Of a stretch of 64,000 nucleotides of DNA, positions 8,524 to 16,985 are shown one piece after another. Origin of the DNA: Moritella yayanosii (GTDB lineage: Bacteria > Pseudomonadota > Gammaproteobacteria > Enterobacterales > Moritellaceae); contig NZ_LS483250.1 of assembly GCF_900465055.1 (NCBI RefSeq), forward strand, positions 620,001 through 684,000, given 5' to 3'. A program made the position numbers and the translations under genes. A model generated the notes under the pieces. That model was not told where the DNA came from, ran no database searches, and saw nothing but the letters and a program-made list of their open reading frames with translations. The stretch's first letter is position 1. Every line of letters starts with the position of its first letter.

Positions 8524-8653
8524 AAAATATTTCCTTTTAAGTCTACAAATTAAAACTCACGATAACCTTGTTCAACGTTATGAATGTTGTGTAAAATCAA
8601 ATTGCGCGCAATTAAGTGTGTGATAAGATCACAACAACAGATCCGATTCACAG

Positions 8654-9133
8654 TTAAAGTTCATTGAACTGGGCTAGCCATTGAGTAAAAGAATCAGATA
8701 CTTGCGTCACGGTACAAGCACCATGGTCAAAAAACCAGACGGGTGCATCGGTTTGCTGACTTATACAATTGCTCAGTTTGAAACAAAACATGTTGCCCTT
8801 ACAATCAGATGCAAACAAAATATGCCCCTTTGGCATACCGCTCATTTCATATAACTGAGACAGCGAAGAGATATCTTCGAGGCTTAGGAAATCTTGCACT
8901 TCAGAAATATCGGAATTCAAATCACAAATCTTAGTTAACACGTTTGGCGTGTGAACCAAGCCATAGGTAGATATTAAATATTTATATGACTCAGGTAAAA
9001 AACCATTTAACTTTGATTCAAGCTCTGCAATATCATCACCATTTATTGGTACCATGGCGTTTTTACTGCCCCAGTTTATTACCGCGATTGACGATAAAAA
9101 CTGTCTTAATTTTATAATGAAAACAAGATACAC
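8654..9133 (-). CDS. SMI1/KNR4 (SUKH) family protein
   Basis: The protein has up to 159 residues. The SUKH core begins near residue 30 with DIAELESKLNGFLPESYKYL and continues with the STYG turn; later GHILFASDCKGNMFCF and WFFDHG match the strand pattern of the family. The GTG at 9133 has no convincing ribosome site; the ATG at 9055 (residue 27, MVPINGDD) places the start right before the SUKH domain and may be the real one. SUKH proteins include many immunity proteins of toxin systems. Here no toxin gene is adjacent, so it is an orphan immunity-like or housekeeping member. Confidence 0.72.
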   Translation of the reverse strand: MYLVFIIKLRQFLSSIAVINWGSKNAMVPINGDDIAELESKLNGFLPESYKYLISTYGLVHTPNVLTKICDLNSDISEVQDFLSLEDISSLSQLYEMSGMPKGHILFASDCKGNMFCFKLSNCISQQTDAPVWFFDHGACTVTQVSDSFTQWLAQFNEL

Positions 9134-9277
9134 AGGATAACCATACGCTTCAATTAATTATTGATATAACCAATGAATACTATATAAATCATCAATTGGA
9201 CGATATGTTTGGATTGTGGCAAAGTAGCGTTATCGGGTCTGCAAGGCCAACACGAATAAAACTCAAGGAAGAACATC

Positions 9278-9397
9278 ATGGCTAATAAACAAGCGTTTCA
9301 TAACACCAATTTACCTGATATGCGTAATGCTTTTAGTTGGGGACTAAAGTTGAGCGATTTTAATGAGATATTTTTTGTCGCAGTGGTTAGGTCATAA
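9278..9397 (+). pseudogene. 5' fragment of a RidA/YjgF-like gene
   Basis: A strong ribosome site (AAGGAAG) precedes ATG 9278, but the frame stops after 39 codons. The peptide segment LPDMRNAFSWGLKLSDF followed by EIFFV resembles the N-terminus of Rid-family proteins (about 125-150 residues when whole). After about 9385 the resemblance is lost, so the gene is truncated at a junction. Recognition is by eye only. Confidence 0.45.
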
Positions 9398-9522
9398 TGT
9401 GCAGACAGATAATTCGTCACCAAAGTTTCAAAGTGATTAACACCCGTGTGTTTCATTTGGGCAGCCATAAATTGGCCGTTATTATTAGCCAGGAAAGTAG
9501 GATCAGTACCAAAAAAGAGGCG
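9298..9522 (-). pseudogene. Minus-strand C-terminal gene fragment, possibly of an esterase
   Basis: A 74-codon open stretch without start codon. Its first two thirds (9390-9522) read as convincing protein, with FFGTDPTFLANNNGQFMAAQ and later TGVNHFETLVTNYLS, which resembles the last strand and His-loop of an alpha/beta-hydrolase esterase. It abuts the RidA-like fragment, consistent with two broken genes joined at about 9385-9390. Identity is uncertain. Confidence 0.3.
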
Positions 9523-9668
9523 CTAGTTAGTTTTGAATTAACTGATGGAGGCGAATGATTAAAAATTACTTAGTTTCCATGCGTTAACTTTATTATCCAT
9601 CATCATAAGTGTGAATAGATATTGTTTGTTTGCACCTATATCCGCGGTCACAATGACACCGTCGAGAG

Positions 9669-10040
9669 ATGGCGTCACAAAATAACTTACAGCAAACGGA
9701 TATATATTTATATTTACGAGAGTTAGAAAAATTGTCGTTGATTAGACTAGGACAAGGCAACCATTTTTACTTTGTTGTAAACCGACTGATTAAGAGGCGT
9801 TCTGATGGGCCTATGCATCAGACATTAGTCAGGGTTAATCAGCGAGTTATCAAAGAAGCGATCTCTTCACATACAGGGACTAATTATCCATTTTACTCCG
9901 CGAGTCGGTTATTGAGTGAGGCCAGCAGTAAGCAGTTCTATCAAGAAGTCGATAATCTGTATTTTCGCTTTCAGCAACAAGCCACATTAGATCAAATGCT
10001 TTATCCGACAGAAGAATTGAAACCGTTTAAAACATATTAA
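9669..10040 (+). pseudogene. C-terminal part of a winged-helix/HTH regulator, N-terminus missing
   Basis: The 123-residue frame begins inside what looks like a helix-turn-helix regulator: LYLRELEKLSLIRLGQGNHF resembles the recognition helix and wing (LxxLxxIxLIxLxxxNR) of XRE/HTH regulators common in Vibrio and Shewanella, and the segment RSDGPMHQTLVRVNQRVIKE resembles their conserved WLPxGPIQxF linker. The usual 60-80 N-terminal residues are absent and the upstream DNA has no frame for them. The ATG at 9669 has only GAGAG touching it, so translation is doubtful. The ending looks intact. Confidence 0.45.
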
Positions 10041-10412
10041 ATATACCTATATGTTGTTATCTGTATAGTTGATATAACTAAACCAGCTTGTATTAACAGA
10101 TTAATTTATATTAATCGTGCGATAAAAAACTTGCATCTCGATTACATTTAAATTACATTGCGGTCATTAAATCGACCCGATCGATTATTTTCTTTTATAT
10201 GGACTTTAAAATACAGTGATACAAACCATTAATCACACATTTCAAATTTCCCTACCGTACTTCTGATCTCTGATTAGCGCGAGCTATTTGCTTTGCCGCC
10301 TAGAATTTAACATCTCTCGTTATTTATTAAATTGTGAATCGCAATTGTTATATTTGTAATTACACACTTTAGAGATAAACAATTAAATATGTATTTTATT
10401 TCAAGCTGAAGA
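10041..10412. other. AT-rich intergenic region upstream of the norspermidine operon
   Basis: No gene is seen in these 372 nt. They presumably hold the promoter of the polyamine operon. A short palindromic element CGACCCGATCGA-like sequence occurs near 10172-10185; I cannot assign it to a known regulator. Confidence 0.5.
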
Positions 10413-11948
10413 ATGATGACAAACTCAAAACAACACAATGATTGGTCTGATGTATTTGTAAATATAGATCCGACTGCAGAACCACATTATTTGAATGCGA
10501 TCTCGCATACTGTGCAACAACTTTCGACAATGATTACGGCGATTGATGCGCCGTATTCAGGGTTGGAACCAGCGCAATTGAATGAGCGGATCAAGGCAAT
10601 GCCAATTGGCAAAGCTCCGATTGCCCCCTTGGCAGACATCATTTCGAATAACGTTGACCTCATTGGTAAAAACTCAATTATTGTGCAACACCCGCACTGT
10701 ATTGCGCATTTGCATACGCCACCGTTAATTCCAGCGCTTGCTGCTGAAACGATTATCTCGGCATTAAACCAGTCGATGGATTCATGGGACCAAGCGTCTT
10801 CTGCTACTTACGTAGAACAGAAAATGACAGATTGGTTATGTGAACTATTTGGTTATAACCTGGAACAGTCAGCGACAAGTAATGGCGCTGATGGTGTATT
10901 TACCAGTGGTGGTACGCAAAGTAATTTAATGGGACTATTATTAGCACGTGATCGTGCGGTAGAACAGATCTCGGGTGAAAGCGTTCAAAAAGACGGTTTA
11001 CCAAGTTACGCCAAAAAATTACGCATCCTATGTTCGAAAACCAGTCATTTTACAGTGCAAAAATCAGCATCGTTAATGGGGCTGGGTGAGCGCGCCGTCG
11101 TTACTGTAGCGACTGATGACTTTGGTCGTTTAGACATTAACGCGTTAACTGCAACGATAGCTGATTTACAGTCTCAAGACTTGATCCCGTTCTGCGTGGT
11201 TGGTACTGCGGGTACCACTGACCTTGGCGCGATTGATGATCTACAAGCCATTGCGGCTATCAGCGAACAGCACAGCATGTGGTTCCACGTTGATGGTGCA
11301 TATGGCGGGGCATTGATCCTGAGCTCGCACAAAGACCGTTTAGCGGGTATTGAGCTAGCTGATTCGATTAGCACTGACTTTCACAAGTTGTTTTTTCAAC
11401 CGATTAGCTGTGGCGCATTGTTGATCCGCGATAAACACAATTTCAAATACTTACTGCATCATGCCGATTATTTAAATCGTGAAACAGATGAACTGCCAAA
11501 CTTGGTGGATAAATCCATTGCCACGACCAAGCGTTTTGATGCGTTAAAGCTACTGATGTCTATGCAAGCTTTGGGGACAGATAAATTTGGTGCGATGTAC
11601 GATCACCTCATTAGCTTAACTCAAGATGTAGCAGCGTTAGTAACAGCAACGGACAAGTTTGATCTGTTAGCACAACCGCAACTAAGCACTGTGTTATTTA
11701 GATATAACCACCTTTGCAGCGGCAACGACGTAACGATTGAGCATGAAGAAGAAATCAGCGTGATCAACCAACGTTTACGTTTAGATCTGTTGACAGCAGG
11801 GCAAGCCGTATTAGGCGAAACCAAAATCAATGGTTATACCTGTCTAAAACTGACCATTTTGAATCCATGCTTGCAGTTAAATGATTTTGAAAGCTTGTTT
11901 ACCAAGATTGCTGATTTTGCAGCAGAGCAAGATTATATTAATAATTGA
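10413..11948 (+). CDS. ddc: L-2,4-diaminobutyrate decarboxylase (PLP group II)
   Basis: The 511-residue protein is a group II PLP decarboxylase. It has PHCIAHLHTPP near residue 95, GVFTSGGTQSN (cofactor phosphate binding) near 165, HVDGAYGGA (Asp binding the pyridine N) near 295, and STDFHKLFFQP with the Schiff-base Lys325. This branch decarboxylates L-2,4-diaminobutyrate to 1,3-diaminopropane. Assignment is backed by the neighbours: carboxynorspermidine dehydrogenase, carboxynorspermidine decarboxylase and diaminobutyrate aminotransferase follow on the same strand. In Vibrio cholerae the aminotransferase and decarboxylase are fused in one protein; here they are separate genes at opposite ends of the operon. 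Two ATG codons in tandem (10413, 10416) are possible starts. Confidence 0.9.
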   Translation: MMTNSKQHNDWSDVFVNIDPTAEPHYLNAISHTVQQLSTMITAIDAPYSGLEPAQLNERIKAMPIGKAPIAPLADIISNNVDLIGKNSIIVQHPHCIAHLHTPPLIPALAAETIISALNQSMDSWDQASSATYVEQKMTDWLCELFGYNLEQSATSNGADGVFTSGGTQSNLMGLLLARDRAVEQISGESVQKDGLPSYAKKLRILCSKTSHFTVQKSASLMGLGERAVVTVATDDFGRLDINALTATIADLQSQDLIPFCVVGTAGTTDLGAIDDLQAIAAISEQHSMWFHVDGAYGGALILSSHKDRLAGIELADSISTDFHKLFFQPISCGALLIRDKHNFKYLLHHADYLNRETDELPNLVDKSIATTKRFDALKLLMSMQALGTDKFGAMYDHLISLTQDVAALVTATDKFDLLAQPQLSTVLFRYNHLCSGNDVTIEHEEEISVINQRLRLDLLTAGQAVLGETKINGYTCLKLTILNPCLQLNDFESLFTKIADFAAEQDYINN

Positions 11949-12060
11949 TAGCAAATAAGCAGTGCTGAATAACGAAAAACAAATAGAACAGTGGTTGGTG
12001 TTTCTCGAATAAACCAGCCATTTAATAAATAACAAAAAAGAATAAGTTTAAGGAATAGAT

Positions 12061-13278
12061 ATGTCTGTATTACAAATTGGTGCTGGTGGTGTTGGTTGGG
12101 TTATTGCGCATAAATGTGCACAAAACAATGACGTGTTTGGTGATATCACTATCGCATCACGCACAATCGCTAAATGTGACAAGATCATCACCAGTGTGCA
12201 CAACCGTGACAACTTAAAAGATAAGAGCCGTAGCTTAGTATCACGTCAGATTAACGTTGATAACAAAGAAGCACTTATTGCGCTTATCGAAGAAGTAAAT
12301 CCAGATTTAGTAATCAATGCCGGTCCTCCGTGGGTTAACGTAGCAATCATGGCAGCTTGTGTCGCAACGAAAACGGCTTACCTAGATACATCTGTAGCAA
12401 CGGATCTATGTAGTGAAGGCCAACAAGTGCCAGAAGCTTACGATCCACAATGGGCATTCCGTGAAGACTTCGAAAAAGCCGGTATCACAGGTATTCTTGG
12501 TGCTGGTTTTGATCCAGGCGTAGTAAGCGTGTTCGCAACGTATGCTTACAAGCACTTGTTTGATGAAATTGATAGTATCGACGTAATGGACGTAAACGCG
12601 GGTGATCACGGTCAACGCTTTGCGACTAACTTTGATCCAGAAACAAACATGTTAGAGATCTTAGGCGATTCATTCTATTACGAGAACAAAGAATGGCATC
12701 AAGTACCTTGTCACAGCCGTGTCATGGAATTTGATTTCCCGGTTGTTGGTCCGCAAAAAGTTTATTCAATGGCGCATGATGAAGTGCGTTCATTAGCCGA
12801 GTTCATTCCTGCTAAACGTATTGAATTCTGGATGGGTTTCTCTGATAGCTACCTAAATTACTTCAACGTAATGCGTGATATTGGTTTATTAAGCCAAGTA
12901 CCAGTAACAACAACTGACGGTATTACGGTTGAGCCGCTTAAAGTATTAAAAGCTATCTTACCGGATCCAACGTCACTTGCTGCTGGTTACACAGGTAAAA
13001 CCTGTATCGGTACTTGGGTTCGTGGTACCAAAGGTGGCAAGCCACGTAGCGTATTCGTATACAACATTTGCGACCATGAAGAAGCATACAAAGAAGTTGA
13101 GCATCAAGCGATTTCTTACACTACGGGCGTGCCAGCAATCACTGCTGCATTACTTTACTTCCAAGGTAAGTGGAGCGACGTTGGTTTGTTCAATGTAGAA
13201 CAGCTTAACCCTGATGACTTCTTAGACTTGATGCCTCGTATTGGTCTAAAGTGGGAAGTTCAAGAGTTGGAATGCTAA
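12061..13278 (+). CDS. Carboxynorspermidine/carboxyspermidine dehydrogenase
   Basis: The 405-residue saccharopine-dehydrogenase-like protein has the Rossmann signature [16 protein letters not shown] at residues 3-18, and a typical [13 protein letters not shown] segment near residue 145. It makes carboxynorspermidine from 1,3-diaminopropane and aspartate semialdehyde (or carboxyspermidine from putrescine), using NADPH. AAGGAATAG precedes the ATG. It is the second gene of the polyamine operon, 112 nt after the decarboxylase, and is followed with essentially no gap by nspC. Confidence 0.93.
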   Translation: MSVLQIGAGGVGWVIAHKCAQNNDVFGDITIASRTIAKCDKIITSVHNRDNLKDKSRSLVSRQINVDNKEALIALIEEVNPDLVINAGPPWVNVAIMAACVATKTAYLDTSVATDLCSEGQQVPEAYDPQWAFREDFEKAGITGILGAGFDPGVVSVFATYAYKHLFDEIDSIDVMDVNAGDHGQRFATNFDPETNMLEILGDSFYYENKEWHQVPCHSRVMEFDFPVVGPQKVYSMAHDEVRSLAEFIPAKRIEFWMGFSDSYLNYFNVMRDIGLLSQVPVTTTDGITVEPLKVLKAILPDPTSLAAGYTGKTCIGTWVRGTKGGKPRSVFVYNICDHEEAYKEVEHQAISYTTGVPAITAALLYFQGKWSDVGLFNVEQLNPDDFLDLMPRIGLKWEVQELEC

Positions 13279-13280
13279 TA

Positions 13281-14465
13281 ATGCCGGCTGCTAAAGCTAT
13301 GCAAACAGAGGCGTCTAGCACGCCTCTGAAAACCCCGTATTTCATGATCCATGAAGACAAACTGCTGCGTAATCTTGAGATCTGCAAGCAGTTAAAAGAT
13401 CTTTCTGGTGTGAAACTGGTATTAGCATTGAAATGTTTCTCTACTTGGGGAACATTCAACACTATCAGTAAATACCTAGACGGTACCACCAGCAGTGGCC
13501 CGTACGAAGTGCAGCTTGGTCACGAAACATTCCCCGGTGAAACACATGCTTATAGCGTGGGTTACAGCGAAGATGACGTGATTGCCGTGCGTGATATCGC
13601 CGATAAAATTATTTTTAATTCGGTATCACAACTTGAGCGTATGCAGCCGTTGTTAAATGCAGCAAGCAGTGTTGGTTTACGCATTAATCCAGAAGTGAGC
13701 TACGCAGGGCAAGATCTTGCTGATCCAGCGCGTGCTTACTCTCGTTTAGGGGTGAAAAAATCTGGATTAACTGCGGAAACAGTGGCTAAACTTGATGGTT
13801 TGATGTTCCATATGAACTGTGAAAATAAAGACTTTGTTGCTTATAACAAGATCTTGGCTACTATTTCAGAACAGTTTTCAGCACACTTAGATCAAGTTTC
13901 ATGGGTGAGTTTGGGTGGCGGTTTGTTTTTCACTTATCCTGGCTATCCAGTGGCAGAATTAGCATTAGCACTTAAAGCCTTCGCAGAAAAACACCAAGTA
14001 CAATTATATCTTGAACCGGGTGAAGCGGTGATCACCGATACCACTGACTTAGTGGTATCGGTACTCGATATTGTTGAAAATGATAAAAAAACGGTGATTG
14101 TAGACAGTGCAACCGAAGCGCATCGTTTAGATACGCTTATTTATAACGAACCGGCGAGTTTTGCTGAAGCAACTGAAAATGGTCAGCACCCTTATATTAT
14201 TGGCAGCTGTTCATGTTTGGCGGGGGATATATTTGGTGAAGCCAATTTTCCACAACCATTACAAGTTGGCGATCGTTTAACCATCAAAGATTCAGCAGGT
14301 TATACCATGGTGAAACTGAACTGGTTTAACGGCCTGAAAATGCCAAGTATCTACTATAAGCGTGTTGGTAGTGGTGGCGTTGATGGCGAACGTGTAGAAG
14401 GTAAAATAGAAAGCCTGAATCAATTTAATTATCAGGATTTCAAAGCGACATTAGGGCAAGACTAA
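13281..14465 (+). CDS. nspC: Carboxynorspermidine decarboxylase
   Basis: The 394-residue alanine-racemase-fold (group III/IV PLP) decarboxylase has the Schiff-base Lys51 in [12 protein letters not shown], a [12 protein letters not shown] segment, the SLGGGLFF phosphate-binding loop, LEPGEAV, and GSCSCLAGD with the catalytic Cys pair near the C-terminal domain. It removes CO2 from carboxynorspermidine to give norspermidine. I take ATG 13281, 2 nt after the upstream stop; ATG 13272 and an upstream GTG (13251) would overlap the upstream gene and are alternatives. Either way the two genes are translationally coupled. Confidence 0.93.
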   Translation: MPAAKAMQTEASSTPLKTPYFMIHEDKLLRNLEICKQLKDLSGVKLVLALKCFSTWGTFNTISKYLDGTTSSGPYEVQLGHETFPGETHAYSVGYSEDDVIAVRDIADKIIFNSVSQLERMQPLLNAASSVGLRINPEVSYAGQDLADPARAYSRLGVKKSGLTAETVAKLDGLMFHMNCENKDFVAYNKILATISEQFSAHLDQVSWVSLGGGLFFTYPGYPVAELALALKAFAEKHQVQLYLEPGEAVITDTTDLVVSVLDIVENDKKTVIVDSATEAHRLDTLIYNEPASFAEATENGQHPYIIGSCSCLAGDIFGEANFPQPLQVGDRLTIKDSAGYTMVKLNWFNGLKMPSIYYKRVGSGGVDGERVEGKIESLNQFNYQDFKATLGQD

Positions 14466-14517
14466 TCTTGCCGAGTGTAAGCAACAATATGAATAATACC
14501 TTTCACAAGGTGGTACT

Positions 14518-15981
14518 ATGAATAAAAGATCAAAGAAGGTTGGAAATGCCGTGAGCGAAGTTTTAAATAATGTGACAGAAATGAATAACGATAAACCAGA
14601 GACGCGCGCCCAAGCGCCTGTTGCGTTAAATCTGACTTCGTTTCTTAGTCAGCCTGCACGCGTGCTGGCGACTAATAGCTATTTACAACGCCAAGAACAG
14701 CGTGAATCAAATGCACGCAGTTATCCGCGTCGTTTGCCACTTGCGCTTAAACGCGGTCAAGGTATCTTTGTTGAAGATACTGAACAACAGATCTTTATTG
14801 ATTGTTTAGCTGCTGCTGGCACGTTAGCGCTTGGCCATAGCCACCCAGATGTGACAGCAGCTTTGATTGAAACTGTGCAATCAGACGTACCAATGCAAAC
14901 ATTAGATCTGATGACGCCAATTAAAGATGAGTTCATGACGCAGTTGTTGGATCTGCTGCCGGGTAATATGGCTGACAATGCACGTATTCAAATGTGTAGC
15001 CCTTGCGGTTCAGATGCGGTTGAAGCAGCATTGAAATTAGCTAAAATTGCCACTGGTCGTCGTTCAATTCTCGCATTCTCTGGTGCTTACCATGGCATGA
15101 CGCATGGCGCGTTAGCGATGATGGGCAATTTAGGGCCTAAATCGGCACTGAGTATGACGGGGGCTGATGTGCAAATTATGCCATTCCCGTATGCACCTCG
15201 CTGTCCTTATGGCCTAGGTGAAGCAGGGATTAAAGCCAGTCTTTATCAGCTAGAAACGATGCTTACGGATCCTGAATCGGGAGTAGCTAAACCTGCCGCG
15301 ATTATCGTAGAAGCAGTGCAGGGCGAAGCCGGAGCACTGCCCGCAGATCCTACTTGGCTTAAAGGCTTACGTGATATCACTAAACGTCACGGCATTTTAC
15401 TCATCATTGATGAAATTCAAGCGGGTATGGGCCGTACAGGTAAAATATTTGCATTTGAACATGCCGATATTGAACCCGATGTGATCGTCGTTTCTAAAGC
15501 GTTAGGTGGTGGCCAACCATTAGCCGCGATTATTTATCATAATGACTTTGATAAATGGAATCCAGGTGCTCACGCGGGCACATTCCGTGGTAACCAGTTG
15601 GCAATGGCGTCGGGGTTGGTGGTTATGCGCCACCTTGCGCAAGAGCAACTGCATTTACATGCGGGTGCAATGGGCGCTAAGTTAAAACATGATCTAGAAG
15701 CGATTGACAGTAACGTTATCGGTGATGTGCGTGGCCGGGGTTTGATGTTAGGCATTGAGATTGTTGATCCGAATGGTGAACGTGATGTATTGGGTAACTT
15801 GCCACAAGATGGGCAACGTGCGAAAGAAATTCAACAAGCGGCATTACGTCGTGGTTTGATTATCGAATTAGGCGGCCGTTTTGGTTCGACTATCCGTATG
15901 TTACCGCCACTCATCATCCAATCAGAAGAAATTGATGTGGTTGTTGCTATTTTAACAGATGCGATAAACTCAGTTGCTTAA
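14518..15981 (+). CDS. dat: Diaminobutyrate-2-oxoglutarate aminotransferase
   Basis: The 487-residue class III PLP aminotransferase has a non-conserved 40-60-residue head, then ALGHSHPDV, CSPCGSDAVEAALKLAK, GAYHGMTHGALA, IDEIQAGMGRTGKIFAFEH and VVSKALGGGQPLAA with Schiff-base Lys327. Family members of this length (DABA aminotransferase, EctB-like) convert aspartate semialdehyde plus glutamate to L-2,4-diaminobutyrate, the substrate of the first gene of this operon. AAGGTGG lies 5 nt before the ATG. It is the last gene before a strong terminator. Confidence 0.92.
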   Translation: MNKRSKKVGNAVSEVLNNVTEMNNDKPETRAQAPVALNLTSFLSQPARVLATNSYLQRQEQRESNARSYPRRLPLALKRGQGIFVEDTEQQIFIDCLAAAGTLALGHSHPDVTAALIETVQSDVPMQTLDLMTPIKDEFMTQLLDLLPGNMADNARIQMCSPCGSDAVEAALKLAKIATGRRSILAFSGAYHGMTHGALAMMGNLGPKSALSMTGADVQIMPFPYAPRCPYGLGEAGIKASLYQLETMLTDPESGVAKPAAIIVEAVQGEAGALPADPTWLKGLRDITKRHGILLIIDEIQAGMGRTGKIFAFEHADIEPDVIVVSKALGGGQPLAAIIYHNDFDKWNPGAHAGTFRGNQLAMASGLVVMRHLAQEQLHLHAGAMGAKLKHDLEAIDSNVIGDVRGRGLMLGIEIVDPNGERDVLGNLPQDGQRAKEIQQAALRRGLIIELGGRFGSTIRMLPPLIIQSEEIDVVVAILTDAINSVA

Positions 15982-16000
15982 TTGATAAAGCGTTCAACCA

Positions 16001-16045
16001 TGAATAAAAAGGCCTTTAGTTCTGCACTAAAGGCCTTTTTATTCA
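16001..16045 (+). terminator. Strong intrinsic terminator of the norspermidine operon
   Basis: A perfect 20-bp stem: 16001-16020 (TGAATAAAAAGGCCTTTAGT) pairs with 16026-16045 around the loop TCTGC. The right arm contains TTTTTATT after the GC core. Being symmetrical, it could work on both strands. Confidence 0.93.
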
Positions 16046-16127
16046 TTTAATTGTCATTTTTGAGCTAACTATTAGTAGTGATATTGAGGATTATTAGTAG
16101 TTGGTGTTAGTATACTAAATCGTTTTT

Positions 16128-16919
16128 ATGCCAGAGTTAACAGATTTGACTAATATAGCGCCAATTTTACCACCTAAATTACTATTATATATATTAAAAG
16201 CAAAGAATTATGGTGTTGAGTATCAGCCTATTATTGCGGTTGAAACACTTGAGGTTTTTGCTTATGAAGCCTTGTCTCGCTTTTATGACGAAGCAAACAA
16301 TCCAATTCCCCCTGATCACGTATATAAAGCTTTGCATCATAATCCGCTATCACTATTTCAGGTGGAATTAGCACAGAAAAAATTACAGCTTAAACATGCC
16401 CCTAAAAATTTCAAATTATTCGTTAATTTAGATCAAGACTCCTATTTTGCTTATGGCGACGATGTCGCTGAGCAGTCGGTAACAGCGACGGAATTAAACC
16501 CTTTCATTCGATTGTTTTTAGAGCATGGCGATAATGAAATAGTGGTAGAGTTAATTGAAAATTCAGAAATAAACGATGCAAAAATGAGCCTGAATATGAT
16601 CAAGCTTATGGCGTCATATAATATAAGGACTGCGCTTGACGATATCTGTAATGAACAGTCTATGATTTCGACCGCAGTATTAGAGCAAGTTGATTTTATC
16701 AAGTTCGATCGTTTTGTGGTATTGAATAAACACAATTCAAGTTTTCTGCTGCTAATTAAAGCGCTAATTACCTACGCTGAAGAGGCCGGAAAGAAAACCA
16801 TTTTGGAGGGGGTTGAAACGGATGAGGATCTGGCGTTTGCAAAAGCATTAAATATTGATTACGTTCAAGGCTTTCTATTTAAACCACAATTTGTATCTGC
16901 ACCGCGTTTCGGCCTTTAA
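16128..16919 (+). CDS. EAL-domain protein (c-di-GMP phosphodiesterase or c-di-GMP-binding)
   Basis: The 263-residue protein is a bare EAL domain. It has EAL at residues 47-49 (YEALSRF), FVNLDQ (metal Asn), VELIENSE (metal Glu), ALDD (metal Asp pair), FIKFDRF (catalytic Lys), LEGVET and the final QGFLF. The metal and catalytic residues are present, but loop 6, normally DDFGTGYSS, reads DDICNEQSM. That loop matters for dimerisation and substrate binding, so activity may be reduced. No sensor domain or membrane segment. It lies directly after the norspermidine operon; in Vibrio, norspermidine affects c-di-GMP through NspS-MbaA. No clear ribosome site precedes the ATG. Confidence 0.88.
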   Translation: MPELTDLTNIAPILPPKLLLYILKAKNYGVEYQPIIAVETLEVFAYEALSRFYDEANNPIPPDHVYKALHHNPLSLFQVELAQKKLQLKHAPKNFKLFVNLDQDSYFAYGDDVAEQSVTATELNPFIRLFLEHGDNEIVVELIENSEINDAKMSLNMIKLMASYNIRTALDDICNEQSMISTAVLEQVDFIKFDRFVVLNKHNSSFLLLIKALITYAEEAGKKTILEGVETDEDLAFAKALNIDYVQGFLFKPQFVSAPRFGL

Positions 16920-16923
16920 TACA

Positions 16924-16950
16924 TCGGCCCTTAAGATAAGCAAGGGCCGA
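16924..16950. terminator. Hairpin between convergent EAL and chemoreceptor genes
   Basis: A 9-bp stem TCGGCCCTT (16924-16932) / AAGGGCCGA (16942-16950) with a 9-nt loop sits in the 66-nt gap between convergent genes. There is no strong T-run, but placement and GC content suit a bidirectional terminator. Confidence 0.6.
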
Positions 16951-16985
16951 GCAAGTTACACAAATAATCTTATATTTATACGGTA

